Shown one piece after another: positions 1 through 6,006 of a stretch of DNA of 6,863 nucleotides; the first letter of the stretch is position 1, and each line of letters starts with the position of its first letter. The DNA comes from Deltaproteobacteria bacterium. Lineage in GTDB: Bacteria > JAUYMQ01. Made by a program: the position numbers and the translations under genes. Under the pieces are notes generated by a model. That model had not been told where the DNA came from, made no database searches, and was given only the letters and a program-made list of their open reading frames with translations. The DNA is taken from the NCBI GenBank assembly GCA_030698575.1, contig JAUYMQ010000336.1, positions 1 to 6,863 on the forward strand, read 5' to 3'.

Positions 1-392
1 AGCTGTGACGTGACAAGGGTGAGCGGCCCGAGGCGCAGCATCGGATGCGGAGCGCGGCCCCCGTAGGTCTCATACAGGTACGCAATGATCGTATCGGACT
101 CGAAGAGGTCGGCGCCGGTATTGGGATCGAGCAGATAGGGGAAAGTCGCCTGCTTGCCCGCGGGCCGCACCTTCGGCCTGAAGACGCGGCCGCCCTTCGG
201 GCAGGGATAGACGACAGCTCCGAGGTCGAGGTCGGTGAGCGCTTCGCGCACCTTCCGGCAGAAGGGGCAGGCCTCGAACTCGTACAGTTCGAGCGGTCGC
301 GCTGGCCGCTTCGCCGACGGCGTGGCGTTCATACCGAAGCCGAGGCGCGCGGCGCTGGCGGCGTAGGAAGTGGCGATGTTCAGGAAGCTCAT
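1..392 (-). CDS. GST N-terminal / glutaredoxin-like domain protein (3' end beyond window)
   Basis: The frame reads from an ATG at 390-392 without a stop to the left edge, giving about 130 residues; the C-terminus lies outside. Residues 34-110 form a thioredoxin-fold GST N-terminal domain. It begins LELYEFEACPFCRKVREAL, so the CPFC pair is Cys42 and Cys45. Further on are a cis-proline-like TFPYL (84-88) and an ESD segment (99-101) where GSTs bind glutathione. A redox-type CxxC rather than a single Ser/Tyr/Cys is typical of glutaredoxin-like GSTs. I recall proteins of about 250 aa with two tandem such domains, but the second half cannot be seen here. The likely role is cytosolic glutathione-linked redox or conjugation chemistry; the substrate is unknown. 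Met1 is preferred over Met21 because a GAGAGGAG stretch lies about 13 nt upstream, although that spacing is long. The gene starts 43 nt after the nitroreductase-like gene, so it is probably the last visible cistron of the same operon. Confidence 0.82.
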   Translation of the reverse strand, partial: MSFLNIATSYAASAARLGFGMNATPSAKRPARPLELYEFEACPFCRKVREALTDLDLGAVVYPCPKGGRVFRPKVRPAGKQATFPYLLDPNTGADLFESDTIIAYLYETYGGRAPHPMLRLGPLTLVTSQ

Positions 393-435
393 GGCTGGCT
401 CGTGGCTCCTCTCAAGAACGGCGGCCGGACAGGGC

Positions 436-801
436 TCAGGCCACCGGCGTGATCTCGACGGGCACCGCGTGCTTGTATCCGCCGAAGAGGCCGGAAAGGC
501 GGGCGAGCAGGTATTTCTTGAACATGAGCTGGCGCACCCGGTCGGCCTGCTTCGTGCCCTTGAGGACGCGGCCCGTTCCCTTGAAGCGCACGCCGCCGAT
601 CTCGACCTCGACGTCGGGGTTCTTCTGGATGTTGCGGGCCCAGTGGGGAAACTTGCGCCCGCCGGCGAGGTAAACCTTGCCGCCGTCGCAGGCGAACCAG
701 ACCGTGACCCGCCGTTTCTTGCCGGTCTTCCGCCCAACCGTCGTCACCCGCACATGCCACCGCCCGTCTAGCTTCTCCAGATCCGGTCTCTTGGCCGCCA
801 T
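436..801 (-). CDS. F420H2-dependent nitroreductase/quinone reductase-like protein (Ddn/DUF385 family)
   Basis: This is a small split-barrel protein of 121 aa. It carries the family hallmark TVGRKTGKKR near residues 21-30, the strands RVTVWFACDGGKVYLAGG (31-48) and HWARNIQKNPDVEVEIGG (53-70). In the Ddn family (PF04075) the G-R-K-T/S-G loop and following basic residues hold the F420 phosphate and glutamate tail, and members reduce nitroimidazoles, quinones or similar acceptors with F420H2. The substrate here cannot be deduced, and some relatives bind other cofactors. The chosen ATG (799-801) matches the usual N-terminus and follows a purine-rich GGGGGGAG, though with very short spacing. An in-frame TTG 30 nt further upstream would add a non-conserved decapeptide and lies inside an inverted repeat, so it is less likely. 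The gene lies 54 nt after the aldo/keto reductase and 43 nt before the GST-like gene. With the LLM-class protein it makes two F420-type enzymes in one run of genes. Confidence 0.85.
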   Translation of the reverse strand: MAAKRPDLEKLDGRWHVRVTTVGRKTGKKRRVTVWFACDGGKVYLAGGRKFPHWARNIQKNPDVEVEIGGVRFKGTGRVLKGTKQADRVRQLMFKKYLLARLSGLFGGYKHAVPVEITPVA

Positions 802-825
802 CGCTCCCCCCGATTGCTCCCAACA

Positions 826-846
826 GGTCAAATTTTAGGCCTGACC
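826..846. repeat. Inverted repeat GGTCA-N11-TGACC in the intercistronic gap
   Basis: A perfect 5-bp inverted repeat, GGTCA (826-830) and TGACC (842-846), is separated by 11 nt that include an AGGCCT palindrome. It sits between the stop of the aldo/keto reductase (856) and the ATG of the nitroreductase-like gene (801). There is no T-tract on either side, so it is not an intrinsic terminator. It could be an operator, an mRNA hairpin that modulates coupling, or one copy of a dispersed short intergenic repeat. From memory, GGGGTCAGG-type sequences recur between genes in many environmental bacterial genomes, sometimes near IS200-like (RAYT) transposases. That resemblance is not tested here. Confidence 0.5.
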
Positions 847-855
847 CCGAGCATT

Positions 856-1845
856 TTACCCGCTCATGTTGCGGATGAACTGGTAAGGGTAGCCCTCGGG
901 GACGCGGCTGGCCTCGTCGATTCGCTTCCAGGCGTCCTCCGGGAGCGCCCAGTCGGCGCAAGCGAGGTTCTGATCGAGCTGCACCAGCGTGCGGGCTCCG
1001 ATGATGGGGCTCGTCACGCCCGGCACCTGAAGCAGCCAGCGCAGGGCCACCGCCGCTACCGGCCGGTCATGTTCGCCGCCAATCGCCCTCAGCAGATCGA
1101 GCAAGTCGAAGTTGCGAGGGGTCATGTGGCGCGCGGCCGTGTCTTCCCAGCTTGCAAGCCGCGTTCCCGTCGGCGGTTTCGAAGCTCGATCCAGCTTGCC
1201 CGCCAGAAAGCCCGAGCCGAGTGGGCTCCAGGGGATGATCCCGAGCCCTTCCTCGCGGCACACGGGCAGGATCTCCCGCTCGATGTCGCGCATCACGAGG
1301 CTGTACTGCGGCTGCAGGCTCACGAACTGCTCGAGGTGCTCGCGCTCGGCCACACGCACGGCCTTCTCGATGTGCCAGGCCGCGAAGTTCGAGCAGCCGA
1401 AGTAGCGGATCTTCCCCTCGCGAACCAGGTCGGTGAAAACCGAGAGCGTCTCCTCGATCGGCGTCCGCGCATCCCAGCAGTGGATCTGGTAGAGATCAAC
1501 GTGGTCGGTCCCCAGGCGCCGGAGGCTCTCCTCGATCGCCCGCCGCACGTGCACGCGACCCGCGCCACGATCGTTCGGCCCCGGCCCCGTGGGGAAGAAG
1601 ACCTTTGTCGCGATCACCACCTGGTCACGCTTCCCCTTCATCCACCGGCCGATGATCTCCTCCGACGCGCCGCTGGCGTAAATGTCGGCGGTATCAATGA
1701 AGTTCACACCGGCATCGAGCGCGCGGTCGAGAATGCTCCGCGACACATCCTCGTCGCATCCCCAGTTCTGATTGCCGAAGGTCATCGTGCCAAAACAGAC
1801 CTCCGACACACGCAGCCCGCTTTTTCCGAGCTTTCTGTACTCCAT
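856..1845 (-). CDS. Aldo/keto reductase, NADPH-dependent
   Basis: A complete 329-residue (beta/alpha)8 aldo/keto reductase. The catalytic tetrad is intact: Asp51 and Tyr56 in FIDTADIY, Lys81 in VVIATKV and His122 in LYQIHCWD. Other family landmarks are the LRRLGTDHVDLYQIH stretch (108-122), IRYFGCSNF (146-154), the PWSPLGSGFLAGKL loop (205-218) and the C-terminal cofactor-binding segment IIGARTLVQLDQN (281-293), where Arg and Gln usually contact the NADPH 2'-phosphate. Family members reduce aldehydes and ketones in the cytosol; the physiological substrate is not evident. The overall pattern resembles the monomeric Tas/YajO-like bacterial AKRs. The start at 1843-1845 is supported by GAGGAA four bases upstream, overlapping the queF stop codon. 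The gap to queF is only 9 nt, so cotranscription and translational coupling are likely. Confidence 0.95.
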   Translation of the reverse strand: MEYRKLGKSGLRVSEVCFGTMTFGNQNWGCDEDVSRSILDRALDAGVNFIDTADIYASGASEEIIGRWMKGKRDQVVIATKVFFPTGPGPNDRGAGRVHVRRAIEESLRRLGTDHVDLYQIHCWDARTPIEETLSVFTDLVREGKIRYFGCSNFAAWHIEKAVRVAEREHLEQFVSLQPQYSLVMRDIEREILPVCREEGLGIIPWSPLGSGFLAGKLDRASKPPTGTRLASWEDTAARHMTPRNFDLLDLLRAIGGEHDRPVAAVALRWLLQVPGVTSPIIGARTLVQLDQNLACADWALPEDAWKRIDEASRVPEGYPYQFIRNMSG

Positions 1846-1849
1846 CTGG

Positions 1850-1855
1850 TTCCTC
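1850..1855 (-). promoter_or_regulatory. Ribosome-binding site of the aldo/keto reductase, overlapping the queF stop
   Basis: GAGGAA on the minus strand begins at the last base of the queF TAG codon (1855-1857) and lies 4 nt before the ATG of the next gene. It fixes the start codon. Ribosomes finishing queF would cover the site, as expected for translational coupling. Confidence 0.75.
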
Positions 1856-2343
1856 TATTTTCCCCGCCGCTTCAAGCTCTTGCGCTGGACGCCGGCGGTC
1901 CGCCGCTTGGTATGCGTGGCAGTCACCACGGTTTTTATGTTCCCGCGGACATTGAAGTCGCCGATGATTTCGACCCACTTCGGATCGGCTGCGGCGACGA
2001 AATCATCGAGAATGGTGTTGACCACCGCCTCGTGGAAGATCGCGACGTCGCGATAGCCGTTGATGTAAAGCTTCAGGCTCCGGAGCTCGATCAGCCGCCG
2101 GTCGGGGACATAGCGTATCCGGATGGTCGCGAAGTCCGGAAAGCCCGATCGCGGGCAGACGCAAGTGAACTCGGCAATGGTGAAGCTCACTTCGTAATCG
2201 CGCTGGAGCGAGTTGTTGGGGACCGTCTCGAGGCTCGCCTCGGCGATCATCCGCGTGCCGTAAGGAATGATCTTGCGCCTCGCCACCTTCGACCCGCCGG
2301 CTTTCCGCGGGCGCCCGCGCTTTTCAGCCATTTTTTTAGCCAT
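1855..2343 (-). CDS. queF: NADPH-dependent 7-cyano-7-deazaguanine (preQ0) reductase QueF, short unimodular type
   Basis: QueF reduces the nitrile of preQ0 to the primary amine preQ1, the step before insertion into tRNA in queuosine synthesis. The 162-aa product has the signature [16 protein letters not shown], with nucleophile Cys63 (the Cys before Pro) and acid Asp70. The NADPH-binding QueF motif appears as ELRSLKLY (86-93), a variant of the common ESKSLKLY. Substrate-binding FHE (103-105) and the C-terminal [11 protein letters not shown] (128-138) are present. Its length and single domain match the unimodular B. subtilis-type enzyme, not the long E. coli form. The start is taken as the ATG at 2341-2343, which follows AAGGCG and overlaps the end of the upstream LLM gene by 8 nt; the ATG at 2329-2331 is a possible alternative. 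Oddities are a basic N-terminus with a KRGRPRK AT-hook-like core (8-14) and a very basic C-terminal tail. No other queuosine gene is visible in the window. Confidence 0.95.
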   Translation of the reverse strand: MAKKMAEKRGRPRKAGGSKVARRKIIPYGTRMIAEASLETVPNNSLQRDYEVSFTIAEFTCVCPRSGFPDFATIRIRYVPDRRLIELRSLKLYINGYRDVAIFHEAVVNTILDDFVAAADPKWVEIIGDFNVRGNIKTVVTATHTKRRTAGVQRKSLKRRGK

Positions 2344-3355
2344 TGAACGCCTTGATGATGGGTGCCCACCGGCCGCGGTCGTCAGGAGTGTAGGGGAAAT
2401 AGAAGGCAAGGCGGTCCAGGATCCCCTCGTATCGCGCCTGCACCTTGCCTGGAATCTCGTCCGGCTCGCCGATCACGGCGTAGCACTCGAGCATCTCGTC
2501 GGTGATCGCGTCGGCCATGCTTCCCCAGTCGCCCCGCCTCGACATGGCGTTGAGTTTCTCGGACTTCTCGCCGAAGCCATTCGCCTCGAGCACCTTCAGA
2601 TAGGTGCGCGTGCTCGCGTAGAAGCTGATCTGCTGCTTCACGAGCGCCTTCGCCGACTCGATCTCATCCTTGTCATGTCCGGTGATGACGAACACGGAGC
2701 TCGACAGCGCGATGTCCTTGCGCGTTCGCCCGCTCTTCTTGAGTCCGTCTTCCACGTTGGGAAGCACCGTCTTCTTCAGATACTCGATGGAATGGAACGG
2801 GTGAACGTGGAGGCCCTGGCACAGTTCACCGGCCAGCCGGCACATGTAGTCGTTGACCCCGGCGATGTAGATCGGGATCTCCCAGTGATTCATCGGTCCC
2901 GGCGCGAAGAAGGGCGTCATCAGCGTGTGATTGTAGTGCTCGCTCTCGTAATGAAGCGGCGTCCCCTTGGCCCAGCACTCCCAGATGGCACGGAGCGCCC
3001 CGATGTAATCGCGCATGCGCGGCCCAGGCGCCTCCCACTTCACGCCGAAGCGCCGCTCGATGTGCCCCTTCACCTGCGTGCCGAGCCCCAGCATGAACCG
3101 GCCGCCGGACAGCTCGGCCAGATCCCAGCCGATCATCGCCGTCACCATCGGGCTTCGCGGAAACGCCACCGCGATGGAGGTGCCGAGCTTCACGCGCTCG
3201 GTGTGCTCGGCGGCGAGCACGAGGGGGAGGAACGGATCGTGCCCGGTGTCGGCCGTCCAGAGGCAGTCGAAGCCGGCCTCCTCGGCCGACCGGGCCGCCG
3301 CGGGAATATCCTTGAGCGCCGTTGTGACGAGCGCGGTATCGAGCTTGATGGACAT
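2336..3355 (-). CDS. F420-dependent LLM-class oxidoreductase (MSMEG_2256/TIGR03617-like)
   Basis: A complete 339-residue luciferase-like TIM-barrel protein. It starts [20 protein letters not shown] and continues with [19 protein letters not shown] (27-45), [13 protein letters not shown] (58-70), the family core [21 protein letters not shown] (84-104) and [18 protein letters not shown] (172-189). This pattern matches, from memory, the TIGR03617 group of predicted F420-dependent enzymes; the substrate of that group is unknown. LLM enzymes bind F420 (or FMN) in the barrel mouth and perform hydride transfer in the cytosol. The frame is open for 62 codons further upstream, but the ATG at 3353-3355 is chosen. 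It has a perfect AAGGAG 5 nt upstream, it matches the family N-terminus, and the candidate promoter lies inside the extension. It is the first gene of the probable five-gene operon, and its stop codon lies within the start region of queF. Confidence 0.93.
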   Translation of the reverse strand: MSIKLDTALVTTALKDIPAAARSAEEAGFDCLWTADTGHDPFLPLVLAAEHTERVKLGTSIAVAFPRSPMVTAMIGWDLAELSGGRFMLGLGTQVKGHIERRFGVKWEAPGPRMRDYIGALRAIWECWAKGTPLHYESEHYNHTLMTPFFAPGPMNHWEIPIYIAGVNDYMCRLAGELCQGLHVHPFHSIEYLKKTVLPNVEDGLKKSGRTRKDIALSSSVFVITGHDKDEIESAKALVKQQISFYASTRTYLKVLEANGFGEKSEKLNAMSRRGDWGSMADAITDEMLECYAVIGEPDEIPGKVQARYEGILDRLAFYFPYTPDDRGRWAPIIKAFNG

Positions 3356-3360
3356 GAAAA

Positions 3361-3366
3361 CTCCTT
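3361..3366 (-). promoter_or_regulatory. Strong ribosome-binding site of the LLM gene
   Basis: AAGGAG on the minus strand lies 5 nt before the ATG at 3355. It is the best Shine-Dalgarno match in the window. It decides the start against the 62-codon in-frame extension that opens with a GTG at 3539-3541. Confidence 0.85.
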
Positions 3367-3371
3367 GAAAT

Positions 3372-3392
3372 GGTCCCCCCGCCAGGCGGACC
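3372..3392 (-). other. Possible leader hairpin just upstream of the LLM ribosome-binding site
   Basis: On the minus strand GGTCC pairs with GGACC. Inside that are one G-G mismatch, two more C-G pairs and a loop of about 5 nt. The stem ends 5 nt before the AAGGAG site, so it could affect ribosome access. No U-tract follows, so it is not an intrinsic terminator. In such GC-rich DNA a short stem may be chance. Confidence 0.35.
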
Positions 3393-3458
3393 TCCGACTC
3401 GCGCGGAAGCGCTCCGGTGGCCGGCACGGAAGCCCTGGGGAATGGATGGGTTCTTACA

Positions 3459-3483
3459 ATCGCTCTGCGCGACCGCGAGCGAT
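3459..3483 (-). other. Possible leader hairpin (7-bp perfect stem)
   Basis: ATCGCTC (3459-3465) and GAGCGAT (3477-3483) are perfect inverted repeats around an 11-nt GC-rich loop that may pair further (GCG with CGC). The structure lies about 40 nt into the predicted leader transcript of the LLM operon. It lacks a following U-tract on the minus strand. It is either a leader RNA structure or chance pairing. Confidence 0.35.
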
Positions 3484-3526
3484 GCTGCGAAACAGCCAAC
3501 GAGGCGTCGCACTCGATCCTGCCGAG

Positions 3527-3555
3527 AGTATACGGGGGCACGCAGAGGGGCTCAA
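3527..3555 (-). promoter_or_regulatory. Candidate sigma70-type promoter for the LLM-queF-AKR operon
   Basis: Reading the minus strand, TTGAGC (3555-3550) is followed by exactly 17 nt and then TATACT (3532-3527). This gives 4/6 and 5/6 matches to the -35 and -10 consensus at the ideal spacing. Transcription would start near 3520, leaving a leader of about 165 nt before the ATG at 3355. The promoter begins only 14 nt after the YfhO-like stop codon, so the left-hand genes probably have their own transcription unit even though they share the strand of the upstream genes. Confidence 0.65.
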
Positions 3556-3564
3556 GAGGGGCTC
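3544..3564. repeat. Two 10-bp direct repeats with 11-nt period overlapping the -35 box
   Basis: AGAGGGGCTC occurs at 3544-3553 and again at 3555-3564, one base apart, so the copies are in register about one helical turn apart. On the transcribed strand the units read GAGCCCCTCT. The TTGAGC -35 element straddles their junction. Direct repeats in phase over a -35 box are a common operator layout for activators or repressors, but with only two copies a small tandem duplication is equally possible. Confidence 0.6.
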
Positions 3565-3568
3565 CCGC

Positions 3569-5953
3569 TCAGGAAATTCGCGTGTGATGACTCCTTCTCT
3601 TGACGATCCCGGTCGACCAAACCAGCAGCCCCACCAGGGTGAGCAGCGACAGGATCATGCCGAGGCGCCAGCTCATGGGTGAAAAAGCGATCTGCACCTC
3701 GTGTACACCCGCTGGGACCTGAACGGCCTGGAACAGATAATTCGCCCTCAGGAGATCTGCCTTTTTGCCGTCCACTCGCGCCTTCCACCCGGGATAGTAA
3801 ACGTCTCCGACCACGACGAACCCATCGGATTCCATCTTTACTCGAAGGGTCTTGTGATTCACGCCTAAATCCAGGGCCTCGACGGAAGAACCGTCCTGCA
3901 AGCGGAGATCCGGGGCGAGGTCCGATCGCGGCGGCCCCTCGAGGATCACGCCTCCCTCCACGTTGTAACCTCCTTTGAGTAACCGTAACGCCTCTTCACC
4001 GTCCGATACATAGTGAGAGCGATGGACGATCAGAACGCGTGGAAGGACGCGAACGCGCTCGAAAATCGTGACCTCTCTCTCGTAAACCTTCTTGAGCCCA
4101 AGCATTTTTTGGCGTTCCGCGGGAATCGTGGAGCCGGAAGGAATGATGAAGTATTTCAGATTGAGGAGATCAAGAAATCGGCTCCCTGGATCCACGAGCT
4201 CCGCACGGAAAGCATGGAAAGAATCGTCGCCTAAAAAACGTGAATCCAGGAGTTCGTGAACGTATCGTGCAAAGCGCTTCACGAAGAGCGCCTCGTACAT
4301 GCCTATATCCTCCAGCCCGAATGCCGTCGCCGTGTTCGGGAAGAGGCAACCGTCGATTCCATACACTCGAAAGGTCGACGGGTCGTGACGCAGGAACTCA
4401 ACGTAGGGAGGGACCTGGAAAGTCTCGGCCCGCGGCGTCCGCTCACGGGGAATGAGCACGAAGAGCTCAACGAGGAGAATCAGCGATAAGAGGCCCGCAA
4501 ATACATGGGGCCGGATCATGGATCGGTGGGAAAGGACCCCGCCCAGGATTGCAACCGACAGGAGAACACAAGGCACAGTCAAGAAGTCTCCCGGCGAATT
4601 GGCCGGCGCTCGAAAATGCCAGAACCAAGCGACCCCGCCAATCAGCGGAACGAGCGCCAGGAGCAGGCGCAAGCTCTCGTCCCTTCCGCGCGCCAAATAA
4701 GCGATCGCCGCCCCCACGAGGACGCTTGCGGACAACGCCACGCTCTGCGTGGCATGGAGCTGGAACTTTACCTGATCGAGCACGGGCATCCGTCCAACCC
4801 AGTTCACCAGCGGAGAGCCGAAGATCTTGAGAAGGTAGAAGAAGAACACGAAGAGGAATGCGTGGGTGGCAGCGCTCTTCTCCCGCGCAAGAAGAGCGTA
4901 AAGCGCGAACCACACAGGGAAGAAGCCCAGCCATCCACCGGCCCAGGTAAGCACCATCCACTCCGGGAGGACCACCATGCCGTGCGCGTAGTACCAGGGG
5001 AATACGAGCGTGATCAGGTTCTGAAGAAATTCCGACTGGATCCCGACTCCGGGCGGATGAACGTGCCAGGATTCGCTTCTCACATATTCCAGGAAGGGTA
5101 GAAGCACCAAGGCCGACAGGCCAACCCCTCCCGCAAACGCCCCGATCACCCTCCCCAGCGCGCGCCCGCGGCTCCCCGAGACCGGGGCCGATCTCATCCG
5201 GAAGGCGAGGAACACGGCGCCCATGAGCATCGCGAAGAATGCATGCTCGGGATGGCCCCCTGCAATGATCTGGAAAACAACGAAGGAACAGATGAAAACG
5301 TAACGTCGTTTCCCCTCGGTCAGGATCCGTTCTATCAGGAACAAGAGCAGGGGCATGAGCACGTCGGTGTTCACGGAGACGTGCGCCACAAAACTCAGTA
5401 TTGGACCGGAGAACATGTATGCGGCAGACGAAACGAGAGAGGGAAGTCTCGCAAATCCCAATGCGCGCATCAGCCAGTAAGTGAAAATTCCCGCCAGGTA
5501 GAGCCGGAAGAGGAGGTAGGCGTCCCAGCCCCATGGGGACGGGGCGGCGTACAAGATGATCTCCGGCAGATAGAAAAGGGATGACTCCATTGCGGAGACG
5601 AATGGGTAACCGCCGCCCTGATATGGATTCCAGAGGGGGAAGATCCCTTGGGCGAAAGAGCGTGACTTGAATACGAAGTAGGGTTCCTCGATCAACGCCG
5701 GGGTGTTTTCGAACACGGGCAACATCTTCGGAAAGCCGCCCGGGTAATCGTAGTGCCCGGTAGGCAGCGCAGTGGGCACGGTGTTCGAGACACGGAGGGT
5801 CTTGCCGAGAAAGACGATGTCGTAGAAGAAGATCACCAGGAACGCCACGAGCGTGGCGCTCACAAGCAGCGATTCCCGGCTCAGCGCACCCGGCCATTCG
5901 GGGTGGGCTCCGCCCGAGCCCTCGTCTGGTTCCGCCGCCTGGTTGGACCTCAT
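3569..5953 (-). CDS. YfhO-family multi-pass membrane protein (predicted GT-C-type glycosyltransferase)
   Basis: A complete 794-residue integral membrane protein. A short hydrophilic N-terminus precedes a first membrane helix at about 28-48. An extracytoplasmic loop follows, containing FPLWNPYQGGGYP (105-117), a motif typical of YfhO-like GT-C proteins. Roughly ten further hydrophobic segments run to about residue 500. The remainder is a mostly soluble region with LLNLKYFI (596-603) and the very characteristic C-terminal YYPGWKARVDG (719-729) plus LFQAVQVPAGVHEVQIAF (740-757). A last helix lies at 764-782, followed by a basic cytoplasmic tail. B. subtilis YfhO and relatives are implicated in glycosylating lipids or teichoic-acid-type polymers with lipid-linked sugars; the acceptor here is unknown. 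The start at 5951-5953 has GAGGAA just upstream. The gene follows the GT39-like gene by 53 nt and is probably cotranscribed with it. Local GC is often only about 45-57%, lower than in the genes to its left. Confidence 0.9.
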   Translation of the reverse strand: MRSNQAAEPDEGSGGAHPEWPGALSRESLLVSATLVAFLVIFFYDIVFLGKTLRVSNTVPTALPTGHYDYPGGFPKMLPVFENTPALIEEPYFVFKSRSFAQGIFPLWNPYQGGGYPFVSAMESSLFYLPEIILYAAPSPWGWDAYLLFRLYLAGIFTYWLMRALGFARLPSLVSSAAYMFSGPILSFVAHVSVNTDVLMPLLLFLIERILTEGKRRYVFICSFVVFQIIAGGHPEHAFFAMLMGAVFLAFRMRSAPVSGSRGRALGRVIGAFAGGVGLSALVLLPFLEYVRSESWHVHPPGVGIQSEFLQNLITLVFPWYYAHGMVVLPEWMVLTWAGGWLGFFPVWFALYALLAREKSAATHAFLFVFFFYLLKIFGSPLVNWVGRMPVLDQVKFQLHATQSVALSASVLVGAAIAYLARGRDESLRLLLALVPLIGGVAWFWHFRAPANSPGDFLTVPCVLLSVAILGGVLSHRSMIRPHVFAGLLSLILLVELFVLIPRERTPRAETFQVPPYVEFLRHDPSTFRVYGIDGCLFPNTATAFGLEDIGMYEALFVKRFARYVHELLDSRFLGDDSFHAFRAELVDPGSRFLDLLNLKYFIIPSGSTIPAERQKMLGLKKVYEREVTIFERVRVLPRVLIVHRSHYVSDGEEALRLLKGGYNVEGGVILEGPPRSDLAPDLRLQDGSSVEALDLGVNHKTLRVKMESDGFVVVGDVYYPGWKARVDGKKADLLRANYLFQAVQVPAGVHEVQIAFSPMSWRLGMILSLLTLVGLLVWSTGIVKRRSHHTRIS

Positions 5954-6006
5954 AATTCCTCGTCAGAGCCGGCGGGAGCCGCGAGCCTGCTTCAACGGCC
6001 GCCCGC
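5954..6006. other. Short intercistronic gap between GT39-like and YfhO-like genes
   Basis: These 53 nt hold the GAGGAA ribosome-binding site of the YfhO-like gene (5956-5961) and a GC-rich stretch with only a weak 4-bp stem. I see no terminator with a U-tract and no convincing promoter, which supports cotranscription of the two membrane protein genes. Confidence 0.5.

Noticed and set aside
802-831. TTG start adding ten residues to the nitroreductase-like protein
   Set aside because: The TTG falls in the inverted repeat, the added residues do not match the family, and the ATG at 801 fits the usual N-terminus.
814-2346. Long plus-strand open frame of about 510 codons antisense to the aldo/keto reductase and queF
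   Set aside because: It mirrors two genes with intact catalytic motifs on the minus strand. Its translation is Arg/Pro/His/Leu-rich with no recognisable domain, as expected of antisense frames in high-GC DNA.
3372-3483. Intrinsic terminator for the YfhO-like gene
   Set aside because: The two stems in the gap lack a following U-tract on the minus strand and lie downstream of the candidate promoter.
3356-3541. N-terminal extension of the LLM protein from a GTG at 3539-3541
   Set aside because: The extension is not family-like, would begin upstream of the -10 box of the candidate promoter, and ignores the perfect AAGGAG site before the ATG at 3355.
3356-3568. preQ1 riboswitch upstream of the operon containing queF
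   Set aside because: I could not find the short C-rich/A-rich pseudoknot pattern of preQ1-I or a clear match to the other classes. queF is also the second gene, so no riboswitch is annotated.
2267-3682. Plus-strand open frame of about 471 codons antisense to the LLM gene
   Set aside because: It crosses the intergenic region and the end of the YfhO-like gene, has low-complexity basic composition and no family pattern. The minus-strand gene explains the region.
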